In this document: one piece after another, positions 1 to 11,161 of the stretch
How positions within the stretch are numbered: position 1 is the first letter of the stretch
How the letters are laid out: every line of letters begins with the position of its first letter
DNA from: Ilyonectria destructans
Taxonomy: Eukaryota; Ascomycota; Sordariomycetes; Hypocreales; Nectriaceae
Reading direction: 5' to 3'
Assembly (NCBI GenBank): GCA_020740775.1
Contig: JAHEWK010000007.1
Location: forward strand, 2,976,001-3,040,000
Length of the DNA: 64,000 bases
Position numbers and translations under genes: made by a program
The notes under the pieces: model-generated
Databases searched by the model: none
Seen by the model: the letters and a program-made list of their open reading frames with translations, nothing else
Told to the model about the DNA's origin: nothing

Positions 1-545
1 GCGTTGCGATCGGATTCGCCATGGTCGTGGCATGATTCCCTATCGGTAGCACCCTGACCATCAACAAGATTCTCCATTGCTATGGAGAAGTGGCGAGTGG
101 TTGTTTCATTAAGTAATCCCCTACACCCTGATACTATTGGGTAGTTATGAAACTCCGTAGTTCATTCCTCCGGGTTGTCACAAAACGGTGAAAGGAGAAT
201 CCGACCTCTCTCCTAGTTGTTATTCCCACAGTTAAATTTAAGGTACAAAGATTTCAATTAAAAAATATAAAGTATTCAGCTGCTGTATTATAAGGATATA
301 TAGATTACTATTTTATTCTTAATTTATTACAATACTCGAAATTAAAGCTCTTGTTTTCAAAAAAATAAATATATCCTAGTATTTATTATGGTATCACATA
401 ATAGTATATTCAAAAGGTATGAAAAAGAGAGATAGAGGGAGAAACACAAATAGCTAGCCTTTTTATTTCCTGCTCAATTTTCTACTCCTACTCCCATAGC
501 CAAATCGCAATTTACCCTCTCCAATTCGTCAGACACTTCTTTCTA
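1..545. other. Gene-free flank, partly AT-rich
   Basis: No coding region is supported here. Positions of about 230-480 are AT-rich with many short A and T runs, like the decayed repeats elsewhere in the window. The stretch is the 3' flank of the P450 gene that ends at 546. The cluster could continue to the left of the window. Confidence 0.6.
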
Positions 546-2152
546 TCAGATACTCGGTCTTTTCTGGAAGTCAAGTTTGCATTTCAGACCCTTTGGTAGG
601 GCATCCTGAGTACCCCACTGTTCCATCACTCGATCTGGGTCATCCAACCTCGTGCTGTAAGTGAGGAATATGGCGGCCACAAGCATCTTGACCTGGAGCG
701 TCGCAAACGCCTTACCAAGGCACAGTCGAGCGCCGTACCCGAAGGGGATGAACGATCGGTCTAGTGTCTGCAACCCCTCGGACGACGTGGCCAGCCAGCG
801 CTGTGGGTTGAACATGAGCGGTTCGGGGAATGTTGTCGGGTCGAGGTGTAGTGCAATGGTCGAAGCCGAGGCAATAGTCTAAGTTTGATGTGGATGAATG
901 TTACAAGGCTGTGGAGTACAGATTTTCGGGGGTTATGGAGTATAAGGGGTCGAAGGAGCCACTAACTTACATTCTGGGGGAGGTACATCTGGCTGTACCA
1001 GGTGTCCTTTACCAAGACTCGCTCAGCTCGGCCGCTTGAAACGGGGTTGAGACGATATGACTCTCGAATGCATGCCTCGAGAATGGTCACCTTGTCGAGA
1101 GCAGTCCAGACCGGAAGACCGTCCTCCTCTCGGGGCAGGTCGTCCAGTTCCTTTTGGACTAAGGCCTGCCATTCTGGGTTCCGACTCAGGTGGTAGACGA
1201 CATAAGTCAGCGCCACAGTTACGGTAGCTTGGGCGGCGTGCAAATTATCGATTACTTCGCACGCGACGTAGTCGTCCGAGAGTTGGCGGCCTGCGCGCCG
1301 GAGATCCTGCAACAGGCGGATCACTGACCAGTCGGATGAAACTAGGGGGTCTGCCATTGCTTGATCGACGCGTTGCATTGCCCATGCATCGAGGTTACGC
1401 TCCGCAGAGAAGAACCTCGATGAACCGGTATAGATGGCGATGGCCTTTTCCATGACACTATAAACGAGAGGAAGGTTGTGCTTGACGGAGCTCCACAGCT
1501 CGTTGTTCTTCAGTCTCGCTAGGATATCGCGATCACCCTCGTCTCCTTGAATTGCGTGGGAGCAGTGCCTTGGCCCAAACACCAGTGTCGTAATGTTGTC
1601 CCAGGCAAAGTGATTGATGATGGGGAAGACATCGACTACGCTGTCTAGCTTGATCTTTGCTTGGATCAGCGCCACAATTGCGAGCGCACCTTCGCGGAGA
1701 GGCTCTTGGATATCTGGCTTGTAGATGGAAGTGGCCTGGTAAAATGCAGAAGACAGTGCCCTCTTGCGCCGGTGCTCTTCATACGGCTTCTCGGCGAAAA
1801 TGGAGCGTGCGTTGTGATAGATGAAGTGGTCGAAGTAGTCACTCTTCCCATTCCGCTTGGAGCTGCTGTACAAATCCCGCATGGCGGTCACGTCCGATAT
1901 GGAGACTTGTCCAGGGGCAATGAGAACGAAGGGACCGTACTTCCGGTGCCATTGGGCGATGGTTTGCGGGCGGTGGCGAAAGAGCTCGAACAGGGCAATG
2001 TAATGATGGGAAATCCGACAAGGCCATGGGCCGGGGATATGGCGGTATTTTGCCACTCGGTATATCCCAAAGATGACTCCGACACCGAGGACAACGAGGG
2101 CAAGGAATGACAAGTTTTCGGCGGCGGTGTGGGAAGTTATGAAGGACAGCAT
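546..2152 (-). CDS. FGM1-like: Cytochrome P450, Fgm1-like arginine hydroxylase candidate
   Basis: Two exons on the minus strand, 2152-971 and 878-546, joined over a 92-bp intron (970-879; donor GTAAGT, acceptor TTAG, phase 0), give 504 residues, a normal length for a microsomal P450. Seen in the sequence: an N-terminal membrane anchor at about residues 14-33, the proline-rich PGPW hinge, the K-helix ExxR (ESYR), a PQRW element, and the heme loop FGYGARLCLG with its cysteine ligand in exon 2. The I-helix reads HAAQATV where most P450s have an AGxDTT-type motif, so the usual acid/threonine pair is altered. Known: in F. graminearum the P450 Fgm1 makes 4-hydroxy-arginine for the guanidinoacetyl starter. 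The match here rests on gene company, not on alignment. It is an ER membrane enzyme needing a P450 reductase. The fold is certain, the substrate inferred. Confidence 0.85.
879..970 (-). other. Intron of the P450 gene
   Basis: On the minus strand the donor is GTAAGT directly after the codons for PQN, and the acceptor TTAG precedes codons for TIAS. Both ends are phase 0. Joining restores the region between the K-helix and the heme loop. Confidence 0.8.
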
Positions 2153-2472
2153 GTTGATGACTTTTGGGTTTTGTTAAATGACCTGGTCTGTCGTTTGGTT
2201 CTCTAATGTGAACAGATTAAAGCTGGCCAAATTTAATCAGGCAGCCAGCAAGACCGCTCTTAATATCTCTCTATACATCTCCCTCGACCCCGTGGATGCT
2301 TGGTTGGTTAGCAACGTATTGGACTCGATATGTCACGAGACCAACTATTACCATACCCTCCACAAACCCATGCTGACAATGCATATGCGTGTCAGATAGG
2401 GTTCCGCTTAAAGTATGCTGACTTTGCATTTATGCCAGGGCTCAGCATTCAACTTGAAACCTGTATAGTTGC

Positions 2473-2611
2473 TAAATTAGGTGCTTTATTAACTGACTAA
2501 CTCTGTAACTAATCAGCGTTCCTTACTAAAATCAGGTAAATACTAGTATGTAAAATAGTAGGGAACGTTAATCAAGTAGGAAGTTAGTCGGTTACTGAAG
2601 CACCTGACTTA
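2473..2611. mobile_element. MITE-like element with long terminal inverted repeats
   Basis: The left end (TAAATTAGGTGCTTT...) and the reverse complement of the right end (TAAGTCAGGTGCTTC...) match over about 50-60 bases, so the 139-bp unit is almost wholly an imperfect palindrome. Most differences between arms are C-to-T or G-to-A, as RIP would leave. It has no coding capacity, so movement would need a transposase elsewhere. TA dinucleotides at the ends would fit a Tc1/mariner-type element, but that is inference. A half copy lies at about 16102. It sits in the 900-bp gap upstream of the P450. Confidence 0.65.
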
Positions 2612-3052
2612 TTTTCTTCATTTGTAAATTTGTCGATTACTCTCATGGGTACCCGTGGATCTTACAGCCTTGTTAAATTCACACCAGTAATAGCACGGAA
2701 AGAGCGTATAGGTGTTGTTACGGAACGATGGTTGCGACTAAGAGAGACTAGGATCTCAGGGTTTAAGGTGTGGTGGTGGATATACCGAAGTGCCGAAACT
2801 TCCACAGCTAGAATCTTCAATAGGGTACGGGCTTGTTCGGACCGATCGAATCATGGAGTTGCATTGAATGTGCGGGGTTTAAACCAGCTCCGGTCACGGC
2901 AGCGGTAGGCCACGTGTGTCTCGAGGCCCTCTATCTAGCCAATGTGCCTGAACAGGCGATCAACGGCCTGTGTTGACACTGATTTGATGGCATATGGTAC
3001 AAAGTTGGCCAAGACGGATTCATACTATTTCACACGGCACACAGGAAAGTAG

Positions 3053-4240
3053 CTATGCCTCTATGATATCGGCCTGCTGTAAGAATCCCCTTGCCGCCTC
3101 CTCGTACGTTACAAACTCCACCTGCGAACCCCAAGCCTTGAGCCACAGGAGCATGCTCTCAATTGTTCCAGCAACATGCGCCATCCCTGATGTATCGGGA
3201 TGCAAGACCAGCGGGAACACGAAGTCTCCGGGCCCGGCACCGTCCGCTCCCCAGTTCCAGAGCCAGGTGAAGCGGTCTTTCCACATCTGTTCGATCGAAG
3301 GAGCTGGAACAAAGCCGTGAGAATTCGTCACGTTGGGCAAGAACTGTAATGGCGTCATGTCCTCCATGTACCAGTTAGCAGGAATCTCGACAACGGTGGT
3401 AGACCGTGGTTGGGCGGACGGATGCATCCACGTGTGTGCCGGTTGAGAATAGTCCACCGTAGCGAGAGAGAAGCCGCCGTCAAGAAGGTAGATTTGAGCA
3501 TCGTGCCCGCTCAGGGATGAGTCGTAGAGAAACCCCTTGCGCTCGAGTAACGTGATCGTTTCATGGCGGAGCCGGTATAGGGGGGCTCGGAATCCGAGGG
3601 GACGCTTCCCCGTCAGGGACTCGGCGAGGGTGATACATTTGTCCAAAATGTCCTCCTCCTGCTTCGAGTTGAGCTGCGTGCAATCCTCGTGACAATATCC
3701 GTGTAGTGCAATCTCCGCGCCCGAGTCCACGATGGACCTTGTTTCCCCGGGGAAAGTCTCCATGGAGTGGCCTGGTATGAACCAAGTCACCTTGTCGGAC
3801 ACGCCCAGGCGTGCAAACAGACTGAGCAAGCGGTTCACTCCGACGCGGCCAGCAAAGATGCCCGTCGAGAAGTCCGAAAGGCAGTTGCGGGGATGTTGCC
3901 CGGTGCCCATCCAGGCTGATAGCGCATCAAAATCGACTGATACAAGCACCTTTACATTCCGGCGAGCCTCCGGGACTCCTCGGGGTACCTGAGCCAATAC
4001 CGCCGTGTGTTGGAGCTTGTTAATGACGATCTGGAACGCCTCGGCCGCCTCCGGTCCATGGTCAATGGGGGAGACCTGTACACGGGCACCTCCGAGCTCG
4101 AGCTCTTAGTAAACGGTTAGTGAAACGTCGTAGGCTGCATGGGAGCCGGGCCGGGCCTTACCTTTCCTCATGGTAGGGTTGTTCCTTTGAGCCATTAAGA
4201 GCCGAGCGACACTGTAGAAGGACAAGGTCGAACGAGGCAT
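3053..4240 (-). CDS. FGM2-like: Polysaccharide-deacetylase-family metal hydrolase, Fgm2-like
   Basis: Exons 4240-4162 and 4104-3053 join over a 57-bp intron (4161-4105, donor GTAAGG, phase 1) to give 376 residues. The start is the ATG at 4240; a second in-frame ATG 15 codons on is possible. The longest single frame starts only at a TTG, so the intron is needed for a real start. Motifs of the NodB/PuuE fold are present: VSVDFDA (metal Asp), HGYCHE (metal His pair), a FRAP loop, and late a HPDTS segment. Known: this family includes the allantoinase PuuE, which opens a hydantoin ring, and Fgm2 is described as a metal-dependent amidohydrolase opening glycociamidine to guanidinoacetate. That ring chemistry fits this protein. 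No signal peptide is seen, so it is probably cytosolic. It is divergent from the PLP-enzyme gene, with a shared 679-bp promoter. Confidence 0.8.
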
Positions 4241-4919
4241 AAAGATTTTGACAGCACACGTGGTGCCGGAGGCTCGATGGCCTAGTCGTCGTCTGCAGAG
4301 ATCGACGCTTATATACAAATCAGGTTCGGCCAAAGGATGCGCGGTTAGAGCGGCTGGTGACGTGGCTTCCCGTTCCAACAGCCAGGGAACTGGTTCGGAT
4401 AGAGTATACAGGTAACACGACGCACCAAACAAAGGCTGATCGAGGTCGGGCAGAGTAACCAACCTACAGTTTGCCCCGAACCACCCTGGTTGGAACCTAT
4501 GCGGGGGAACCCGAAACCGAAGGGTTCATGAGCAGGGTTCTTCTGTTGATCCACGACCCTGGAAACATGCTCACATCATCGGCCCGGTCATGGCGGCTTC
4601 GGCAAATGTGGCCAGCGGGACCACGCAGAGCCAAGGCTGACATTGCATATTCTAGTTCTCCGTGGGCATCAGGTCAATTACCCCACCCTAAATGCAGGTC
4701 TAGGGGGCGTAGGACGGAATCTTATATGGCCCGACCTTGTATCATCTTAGTAATCGGGGCTCCCTCTCCACCTTCCACGTATTAAGCAGTACTAACCTGA
4801 TCCCAACATCTCCAAGTTTCTTCGCCTCCTTCTTCCTTTCTCCCACATTATTATTTCTTCCTGGGAGTTGAATTTCATACCCTACGAATTGACATTCCTG
4901 ATTAGGTTCCCTCTCCAAC
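4241..4919. promoter_or_regulatory. Shared divergent promoter of hydrolase and PLP-enzyme genes
   Basis: The 679 bases between two head-to-head start codons hold no supported gene. A minus-strand TATATAAG lies at 4308-4315, about 70 bases upstream of the hydrolase ATG, and a CACGTG palindrome lies at 4257-4262. Sharing one promoter would coordinate the two steps proposed to act in sequence on the arginine-derived intermediate. Confidence 0.5.
4308..4315 (-). promoter_or_regulatory. TATA box of the hydrolase gene
   Basis: TATATAAG reads on the minus strand about 70 bases before the ATG at 4240, a usual spacing for a fungal TATA element. Confidence 0.4.
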
Positions 4920-6407
4920 ATGGCGTCTGCATTTTCTGTCGAAAATGCCAGGGCTCAGTTCCCCGCTCTAGCTAAGAAGCAGATATTTGGCGATAATGCT
5001 GGTGGTAGCCAGGTTCTCGGAACTGTTGCAAAAAGGCGGGTAATCTGCTCGAATCCTGACCTTGTTGGCGTTTCCATTGACCCTAGGACATAGCATCTCC
5101 CAATACCTCGTCGAGACGAATGTCCAACTCGGCGCAAGCTACAAGACGTCGACGCAGTCCACCGGCATCTTTGACGACGCGTACAAAGCAGCTGCCAAAT
5201 ACGTCAACGCCAATGTTGAAGAAATAGGTTCGTCTAGGAATAGGAATGGTGTAGCACTCTGTTATGGAGTTGATAAAATGCCTACTGACTTGAGCACCGC
5301 CGCCCCTTAGTCATTGGAGCCTCAACAACGCAGGTGCTTCGAAATCTCGCCGCGGCTCTCAAACTGCAGCCTGGCGACGAAGTGATTCTCTCCGAAGCTG
5401 ACCACGAGTCCAATATTGACCCGTGGCTTCATCATGCTGCACTCGCCGGCGCGACAGTCAAATGGTGGACACCTGTTGACCGCAAGAACCCCAAACTGGA
5501 CCCTGACGCGCTGCGAAACTTGATGACAAGCAAGACGCGCCTCGTTGCTTGTACGCATGCCAGCAACATCCTCGGGAGCATCTCAGACATCAGAGCCATT
5601 GCCAATGTCGTACACGACGTTCCTGGCGCCCTACTGTGTGTGGATGGCGTTGCGTACGCACCGCATCGAGCCATTGACGTTCAGGAAATTGGAGCCGACT
5701 TCTACGCCTTTTCATGGTACAAGGTAAGTATTCTGTCGGATGTGGCAAGACTGTGCTAGCCCTATACCCCAAGAAACTGACTACTGCCCGCTGCGTCTGT
5801 AGGTCTATGGCCCCCACATCTCCCTTTTATACGGATCACGGGCGGCTCAGGCTCAGCTTGAATCCTTGGGGCACTACTTCAACCTGTCTGGCAGTCTGAT
5901 GCACAAGTTGGAGTTGGCCGCCGCCAGTTACGAGCTGACACAGTCCATAATCCCACTCGTTGCGTATTTTGGAGAGGATGTAAAGCAGACGTGGGCGGCC
6001 ATAGCAGAACACGAGGAAAAACTCCAGAAGCGCCTCATTGACTACCTCGTGTCGCGGCCCGATATCGTCATCTACGGTGAGACATCAACAAAATCTTCCG
6101 CCCGGCTGCCCACTGTGAGTTTCACAGTTCAGGGGCGTTCGTCACAGAGCGTTGTAGAGGCCGTTGAGGTCATCTCCGACGTTGGCATTCGGTGGGGCCA
6201 TTTCTTTTCCAAGAGGCTGGCGGAGAAGATCCTCGGACTTGACGACGACGGCGTCGTGCGTGTGAGCTTGGTGCATTACAACACTGGTACGTACGAACAC
6301 GTGCACCAGACTTTGAGGGTGGTTTTAGAGAGCTAACGGGAAGTAATGTAGTGGAGGAGGTCGACCAGATCGTCCAGGCTTTGGAAAAGGTTCTAGGGTC
6401 AAAGTAG
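4920..6407 (+). CDS. FGM3-like: Class V PLP enzyme (cysteine-desulfurase-like), Fgm3-like lyase
   Basis: Five exons, 4920-5035, 5094-5227, 5311-5723, 5803-6286 and 6352-6407, give 400 residues. Introns 2-4 are GT-AG with phases that fit exactly. Intron 1 fits only as GC-AG (5036-5093) if the conserved GDNAGGSQV...AK segment is kept. Family marks: FGDNAGG near the N-terminus, a DHESN-type substrate loop, CVDGVAYAPH carrying the cofactor Asp, and SWYKVYGPH with the Schiff-base lysine at the exon 3/4 junction. The C-terminal domain ends with RVSLVHYNT...VEE, as in the isopenicillin-N-epimerase/desulfurase group. Known: Fgm3 is a PLP lyase that splits 4-hydroxy-arginine into guanidinoacetaldehyde and alanine. 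Function here is inferred from the matching cluster set. A plain desulfurase or transaminase remains possible. Confidence 0.8.
5036..5093 (+). other. Probable GC-AG intron
   Basis: After AAAAG the intron would begin GCGGGT and end ATAG before the codons for ISQYL. No GT donor nearby is in phase with either available acceptor while keeping the conserved SQV...AK residues. The GTAATC four bases downstream gives the wrong phase. Confidence 0.5.
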
Positions 6408-7147
6408 ACAACGGAAGGATTGTGTGGCTATGAGAACATCCGCGAGGACAAAGACGTAACGAATCAACCAAGATTGTGTTTGGGCCCTAGGTCTGATCAT
6501 TTTGTCAAAGGACTCTCTGGAGACTTATCGGAACCAATAGGTAGATACAATAGCAGCACGTTCAAATGTGATGATGGAGGCGCGTTCAAACAGGACTACT
6601 CAGGGGAGCGCTTTTGTGCCCCATTGGTAATGATGCTGATTGCACTATTGCCGCGACCCCATTTTGGCCATCCACAAATACCTACTCTCCATTGACAGAC
6701 CTTATATAACTCAGCGATTTGTCAACGAAAATAGATACATTTAATTATTGTAGAACGTTCCCTTTTGCACCTGGCGCAACAGTGACGAATGCAACTTATG
6801 GTTTCCGCTCGTAACAAAAACCGGGTCTCAAGTCGGTCGTGCAGAAACACTCGACGGTAGAGGTCGAATTTCTCAGCAGGGGGTTGTAAGGCGAGGGTAA
6901 CAGTAAATAAACAGCGCAATAGAGCGGTAAGCCAGGACACAACGAATAAACTTGTTGAATACTAGTGGAAATATCTAAAGACGATCCCGATTCATTTCGT
7001 GGGGAAGACGGTCGCGTAGTCGCGGTGGTAGAGTGTCCGGGCTTGTAGAGTACGCTGGTAGAAACACATAAAGCCAAGCTGCCCAAGGCTGCAATTCATG
7101 CGCCGTACAGTTTTGTCATTGCTTTTCTTCCAAATTATCCTTCATAG
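6408..7147. other. Convergent intergenic gap, no gene seen
   Basis: This lies between the 3' ends of the PLP-enzyme gene (+) and the A-T synthetase gene (-). Several short open frames occur, none with recognisable protein features or plausible splice structure. It presumably holds both 3' UTRs. Confidence 0.5.
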
Positions 7148-9649
7148 TCACCGCATCGTCACAGCCGCAGTTGTGTTAGGTTCTTGGGCAAGAGACTCTC
7201 TGGCAACCTGCGCCAGGAGTGCAATGGTGGGGTGTCGAAGGAGATGGGCAACAGTGATGAGCAGTCCGCGGTCTCGTGCAGCGGCCACGACCTTCATGGC
7301 CGAGATAGAGTCGCCCCCGATGCGCAGGAAATGGTCGTGGATACCAATGACCCCGGCTTCGACCCGAAAGATGGCTGCCCACACGGATTGGAGCAGTCTT
7401 TCGCGCTCGTTGCTTGGCTGGTCCTTGTTCTCACCAACACCGTGCAGGGCAGCCATGTCGCTTTTCGAGATGGCTTGCGCCAACTGCCTGAGTGCCCGCC
7501 TGTCGGTCTTGCCCGACATGCTAAGAGGAACGCGGCTGATGGGGATGTAGATCTCGGGCACCATGTACGCGGGCAAAGCCGCCGACAGCGCTGATGTGGC
7601 GGCCACACGAGCGGCTTGGATAGACTTGATGGACAACTGGTCAAAATAGACCGACTGTCCCTTCGTGTCGGCATCTTGGGGTGTTTTTGCGGGCGCAACA
7701 AAGGCCGCTATCGCCGTGCGAGCTTCCAACTGTCCGATAGTCACGATTTCCGCCACGACGTCGAACGAAGGGAAAGCCTGGCGGAGATGGTGTTCAATCT
7801 CCCCGAGCTCAATCCTCTGACCCCGGATTTTAGATTGCGTATCCTTCCGGCCGTGGAGCTCGATGCTTCCGTCGAGGTTGAAAGAGCCCAAGTCACCCGT
7901 GAGGTAGAAACGCCCATGCTCATGCCCCAGGAGAAGCTGATGTCTCCATTTGGGCGTAGCCACAAAGCCGGACTTTGCCCGCCTGTCGCCGATGTAGCCA
8001 CGGGCAATGGAGAAGCTTTCAACAAGAACCTCTCCAACGGCGCCAAAATGGAGTAGATGATCGTGGTTGTCTGGGTGTACAATCCAGGTCCGTGGCCCCG
8101 TAGACGATCCAACGTTGCTCGGACTGCTGTGTAGATCTAATCTCTCTGATGCCGTGTCCCAAAGGCCGGACTCGGTGCAACCGTAGGCGTTGATGAGGTG
8201 AACGTCGGAGCAAAGAGCTTTCAGGGTATCTCTGTCCAAAGCCTCACCACCGAGGATGACATATTTTAGCGTTGGTACTTCGCTGGGTTTCAGCTGGCCC
8301 GCAACCGAGGGGGTGAGATACGCATGAGTGACCTCCAGGGCTCTCATCTCCCCGTTGAGATTGTTCAGCTTGCCTTGCTCGGAAGGAACACATACGCATC
8401 CGCCGCCGTAGAGGGTTGCGAAGATCTCGGACACACTGACGTCGAAGCCGGGCGACACAAAATGCAGACAGCTGGTCCGGTTGTCCATGTACATGGGGGC
8501 TAGGAGCTCCATAGCTCCTGTACAGATAGCCGCGTGGTCATGAATGACGCCCTTTGGTGTTCCGGTACTCCCGGAGGTGAAGAAGCATGTGGCGAGAGCC
8601 GAGGGACGAGACGTCACTGGGAGAGCTGGCCACTGATGTGCGACGATCTCTTCAAAGGTATCGACGAAGGCCACAGAGGGGTTGAGCTTGCGTCGCATCT
8701 CGGGTCCGAGATTAGTGAAATACAATTTCGCTGCGATCTGGAGAAGGATGCTGTTGGTCCGTGATGCTGGGCTTTTTGGATCGATGGGGACAAAAACAGC
8801 GCCTGCCTTCAGCGTCGCGAGCATTGCCACGATACTCCAGTAGGACTTTTCCATTATCGACGGGATAAAGTCTCCGTCTCTGATGCCCAGAGATCGAAGC
8901 ATGTTAGCAATCCGACTAGCGTGATCATCGAGCTCGCTGTACGTCAGATGTCCGTCCCATGCACGAACAGCAGACGCGGTAGGTGTTTGGCGAGCATGCT
9001 CGACAACCACGTCATGGAGGCACTCGTTCTGCTGCCGAAGCGTGCGGCTGTTCAACAGCTCGAACTGCCGAATGTCGTCAGAGGCCAAAACACTAAGCTC
9101 ACTGATTCGGCGGCTGGAGTCGATGCTGGGAGAGCTGAGACCTTGCCACGCTGCGTAGAACGACTTCAGAAGGGTTCGTGCAGGTTCTGCGTTCTTTGGT
9201 TCAGGGTAAAGGACTTGGGCCGTGGGCCTGTCCTGGGTGTTTGAAAGCAACAAGATATAGCGAGTCTGATATAGATATTGTCAGCCATCATCACCGTAGG
9301 AAGTCCCTGCTTGACCTACCCCATTGCTCCACCTGGGGACTGGGATGCCAGAGTTTCTAACGGCAATGCAAAATGTGTCATCCGCATCCTGGATCTTGTT
9401 CGGTGCAACTGTGAGCTGCTGGGCTTGGAGAAGATCGTCGATTGTGGTAGAGTCTTGGATGTTCACAAGACGGTAGCTGTGCTCCCACTGTCGATCCTGC
9501 TCAGACAGACAATTCAAGATCCATTCACCAGAGTGATGGTACACGTTGGCGATGATCGACCACAGTGCATGTCCCAGTGGGCCAAAGTGATCAACCTCGG
9601 CGTCGAGGACCAAGCTCTCCGTGGCGGCGTAGTAGCCTTCCGAAGCCAT
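7148..9649 (-). CDS. NRPS9-like: Stand-alone A-T NRPS loading protein, NRPS9-like
   Basis: Exons 9649-9320 and 9265-7148 (54-bp intron, phase 0) give 815 residues. Residues 1 to about 185 resemble a worn C-domain tail without the active-site motif. From about 190 to 690 is a complete adenylation domain: A3 TSGSTGTPKG, A5 NAYGCTE, A7 YLTGDL, A8 RGQRIELGEIE, A10 SGKTDRR. A carrier domain follows with GGDSISAM, Ser at about 763 for the phosphopantetheine arm. The protein ends about 50 residues later, with no condensation, epimerisation or release domain, so it can load a substrate but must hand it to another protein. My by-eye pocket code is D-V-S-Y-I-G-A-L-W-K. Known: NRPS9 is the starter-loading A-T protein of the fusaoctaxin system (GABA or guanidinoacetate). 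Its likely partner is the first C domain of the synthetase starting at 22158. Confidence 0.85.
9266..9319 (-). other. Intron of the A-T loader gene
   Basis: The donor GTAGGT and the acceptor ATCAG are both phase 0, and joining reads WSNG then TRYILLLSN. An internal CTGAC can serve as the branch site. Without it the adenylation frame has only a TTG start. Confidence 0.7.
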
Positions 9650-11161
9650 GTCGACCGGGGCTGCTGAAGGTAGAAGATGACTGTGCCTCGAAATGAGTAA
9701 ACAATGCTAAGTCTAGTAGCTTCTAATGTACTGAATGGATAAAGAAAGGAAGACTTCGGGAGTTATGTTCTCTTCCACGGCCAAATATCAACGGTTTTGA
9801 TGGGTGCTCGTGGTTGCTTTTACAATGACACGGCTATAGCTCGGTGCACGACCCCCGTCAGAATGAAGCAGGGATCAAAATGACCAATTAGGAAACCCGT
9901 ATATCCTCGCAATGTTCTCGGCGGGATACATCTACGCTGGCCCGGATACACCGGAAATGTCGGGGGTTAGGTGGCAATAGCAAATGCAAACTGTTACGTG
10001 CACGGCCATTCCGATACCCCAGAACATCGAACTACGATAGAGTTTGGGCAGGTTAAGGCTGCATGCTATACGCAAGGTCAGCAATACCCATGGCAAAGAA
10101 GACGGTCCCAGGGATAGTGTGTACGGAAATGGAACTATAACCCGGCGCCTGCGATAGACTATCGTTGCAATCCAATCAACTTCATACATTCTTGCTCCAT
10201 ATCCGATGTCCAAGACCTGATCTTGGCGGACTTGGCGCGACATTAGGAAACTGAGTTAAGAACAATGCAGCCAAGCGTTTTCAACAATAACCTGCCATGG
10301 TTCTTTCTGCCGCATCAGACCATTCCACCAATAATTAATCTGCCACCACTCTTCTACACCGCTGATTATGTCGCTAACCCTCACGGTCCTGCCGAAGAAC
10401 GAACGGTTTAGATAAAGTTTCCCCGTGCATAACCGCCCGTGTTCCTTGCTTTGTAATATCTATAGTGTTACAACGTAGTTCCGAGATCATTTCATGGTGT
10501 TGATGGCGACATCTCGTATAGAGCCTGTGATACGTACAATAGTTGGTTTACCGAGGCTCGTGTATTATGTCAATCATCTCCGTCAAGTTACCGAGACCGA
10601 GTCCTGAAACTAACCCCACTGGTCAGCCATGGTCACTCCATTACTGCAGAGCTCTATCGGCACATTGAGGCGGGAGTAGTTGGACCGTGGTCCATGATCT
10701 CGTTTCCGCCAAGAGTCTGTCCCTCTGGCCACCACAAGTTCTAGACCTTTGCCCCTCACCTTGGCGGTCTTCCAGGGCGAGACGCCGCTACGACGGTATG
10801 CCCGAGTGGTTGGCAAGGTTGTTAGACAAGCTGCGAGGATAGGGGTGCTTAGATGGAACATGGCTAAGATGGGCTCTGTAGCAGAAACGTCTGGAAAATT
10901 GTCTCGGGACTTTGGGAGCACAAGCATAGCACAGTTCCGGTTCGGGATACGATCAACGGTACTTGTGCCAGTTCTTGCAAACATGCCAGACGAACGAGAT
11001 TACAGTTGATGAGTGGCATGAGACAAATTCATCTGATCTATGGGGATACCTAGGCACGATGGCGTACTACAGCCCGTAAACAGCTACATGAACAAGAAGA
11101 GTGAACTCTACAGACTCCAAATGATCCAAGGATACAACGTGATTCAGCACTCACTCTACCG
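9650..11161. other. 1.5-kb gap upstream of the loader gene
   Basis: This holds the promoter of the loader gene (minus strand) and the 3' end of the ABC transporter gene. A 124-codon minus-strand frame at 10610-10984 shows no domain, signal or codon pattern that supports a gene. No repeat or RNA gene is seen. Confidence 0.5.

Noticed and set aside
1661..2110. A 149-codon plus-strand frame over the P450 gene
   Set aside because: Antisense shadow of a well-supported P450 exon.
10610..10984. A 124-codon minus-strand frame in the gap before the ABC gene
   Set aside because: No domain, signal peptide, splice structure or codon preference supports it.
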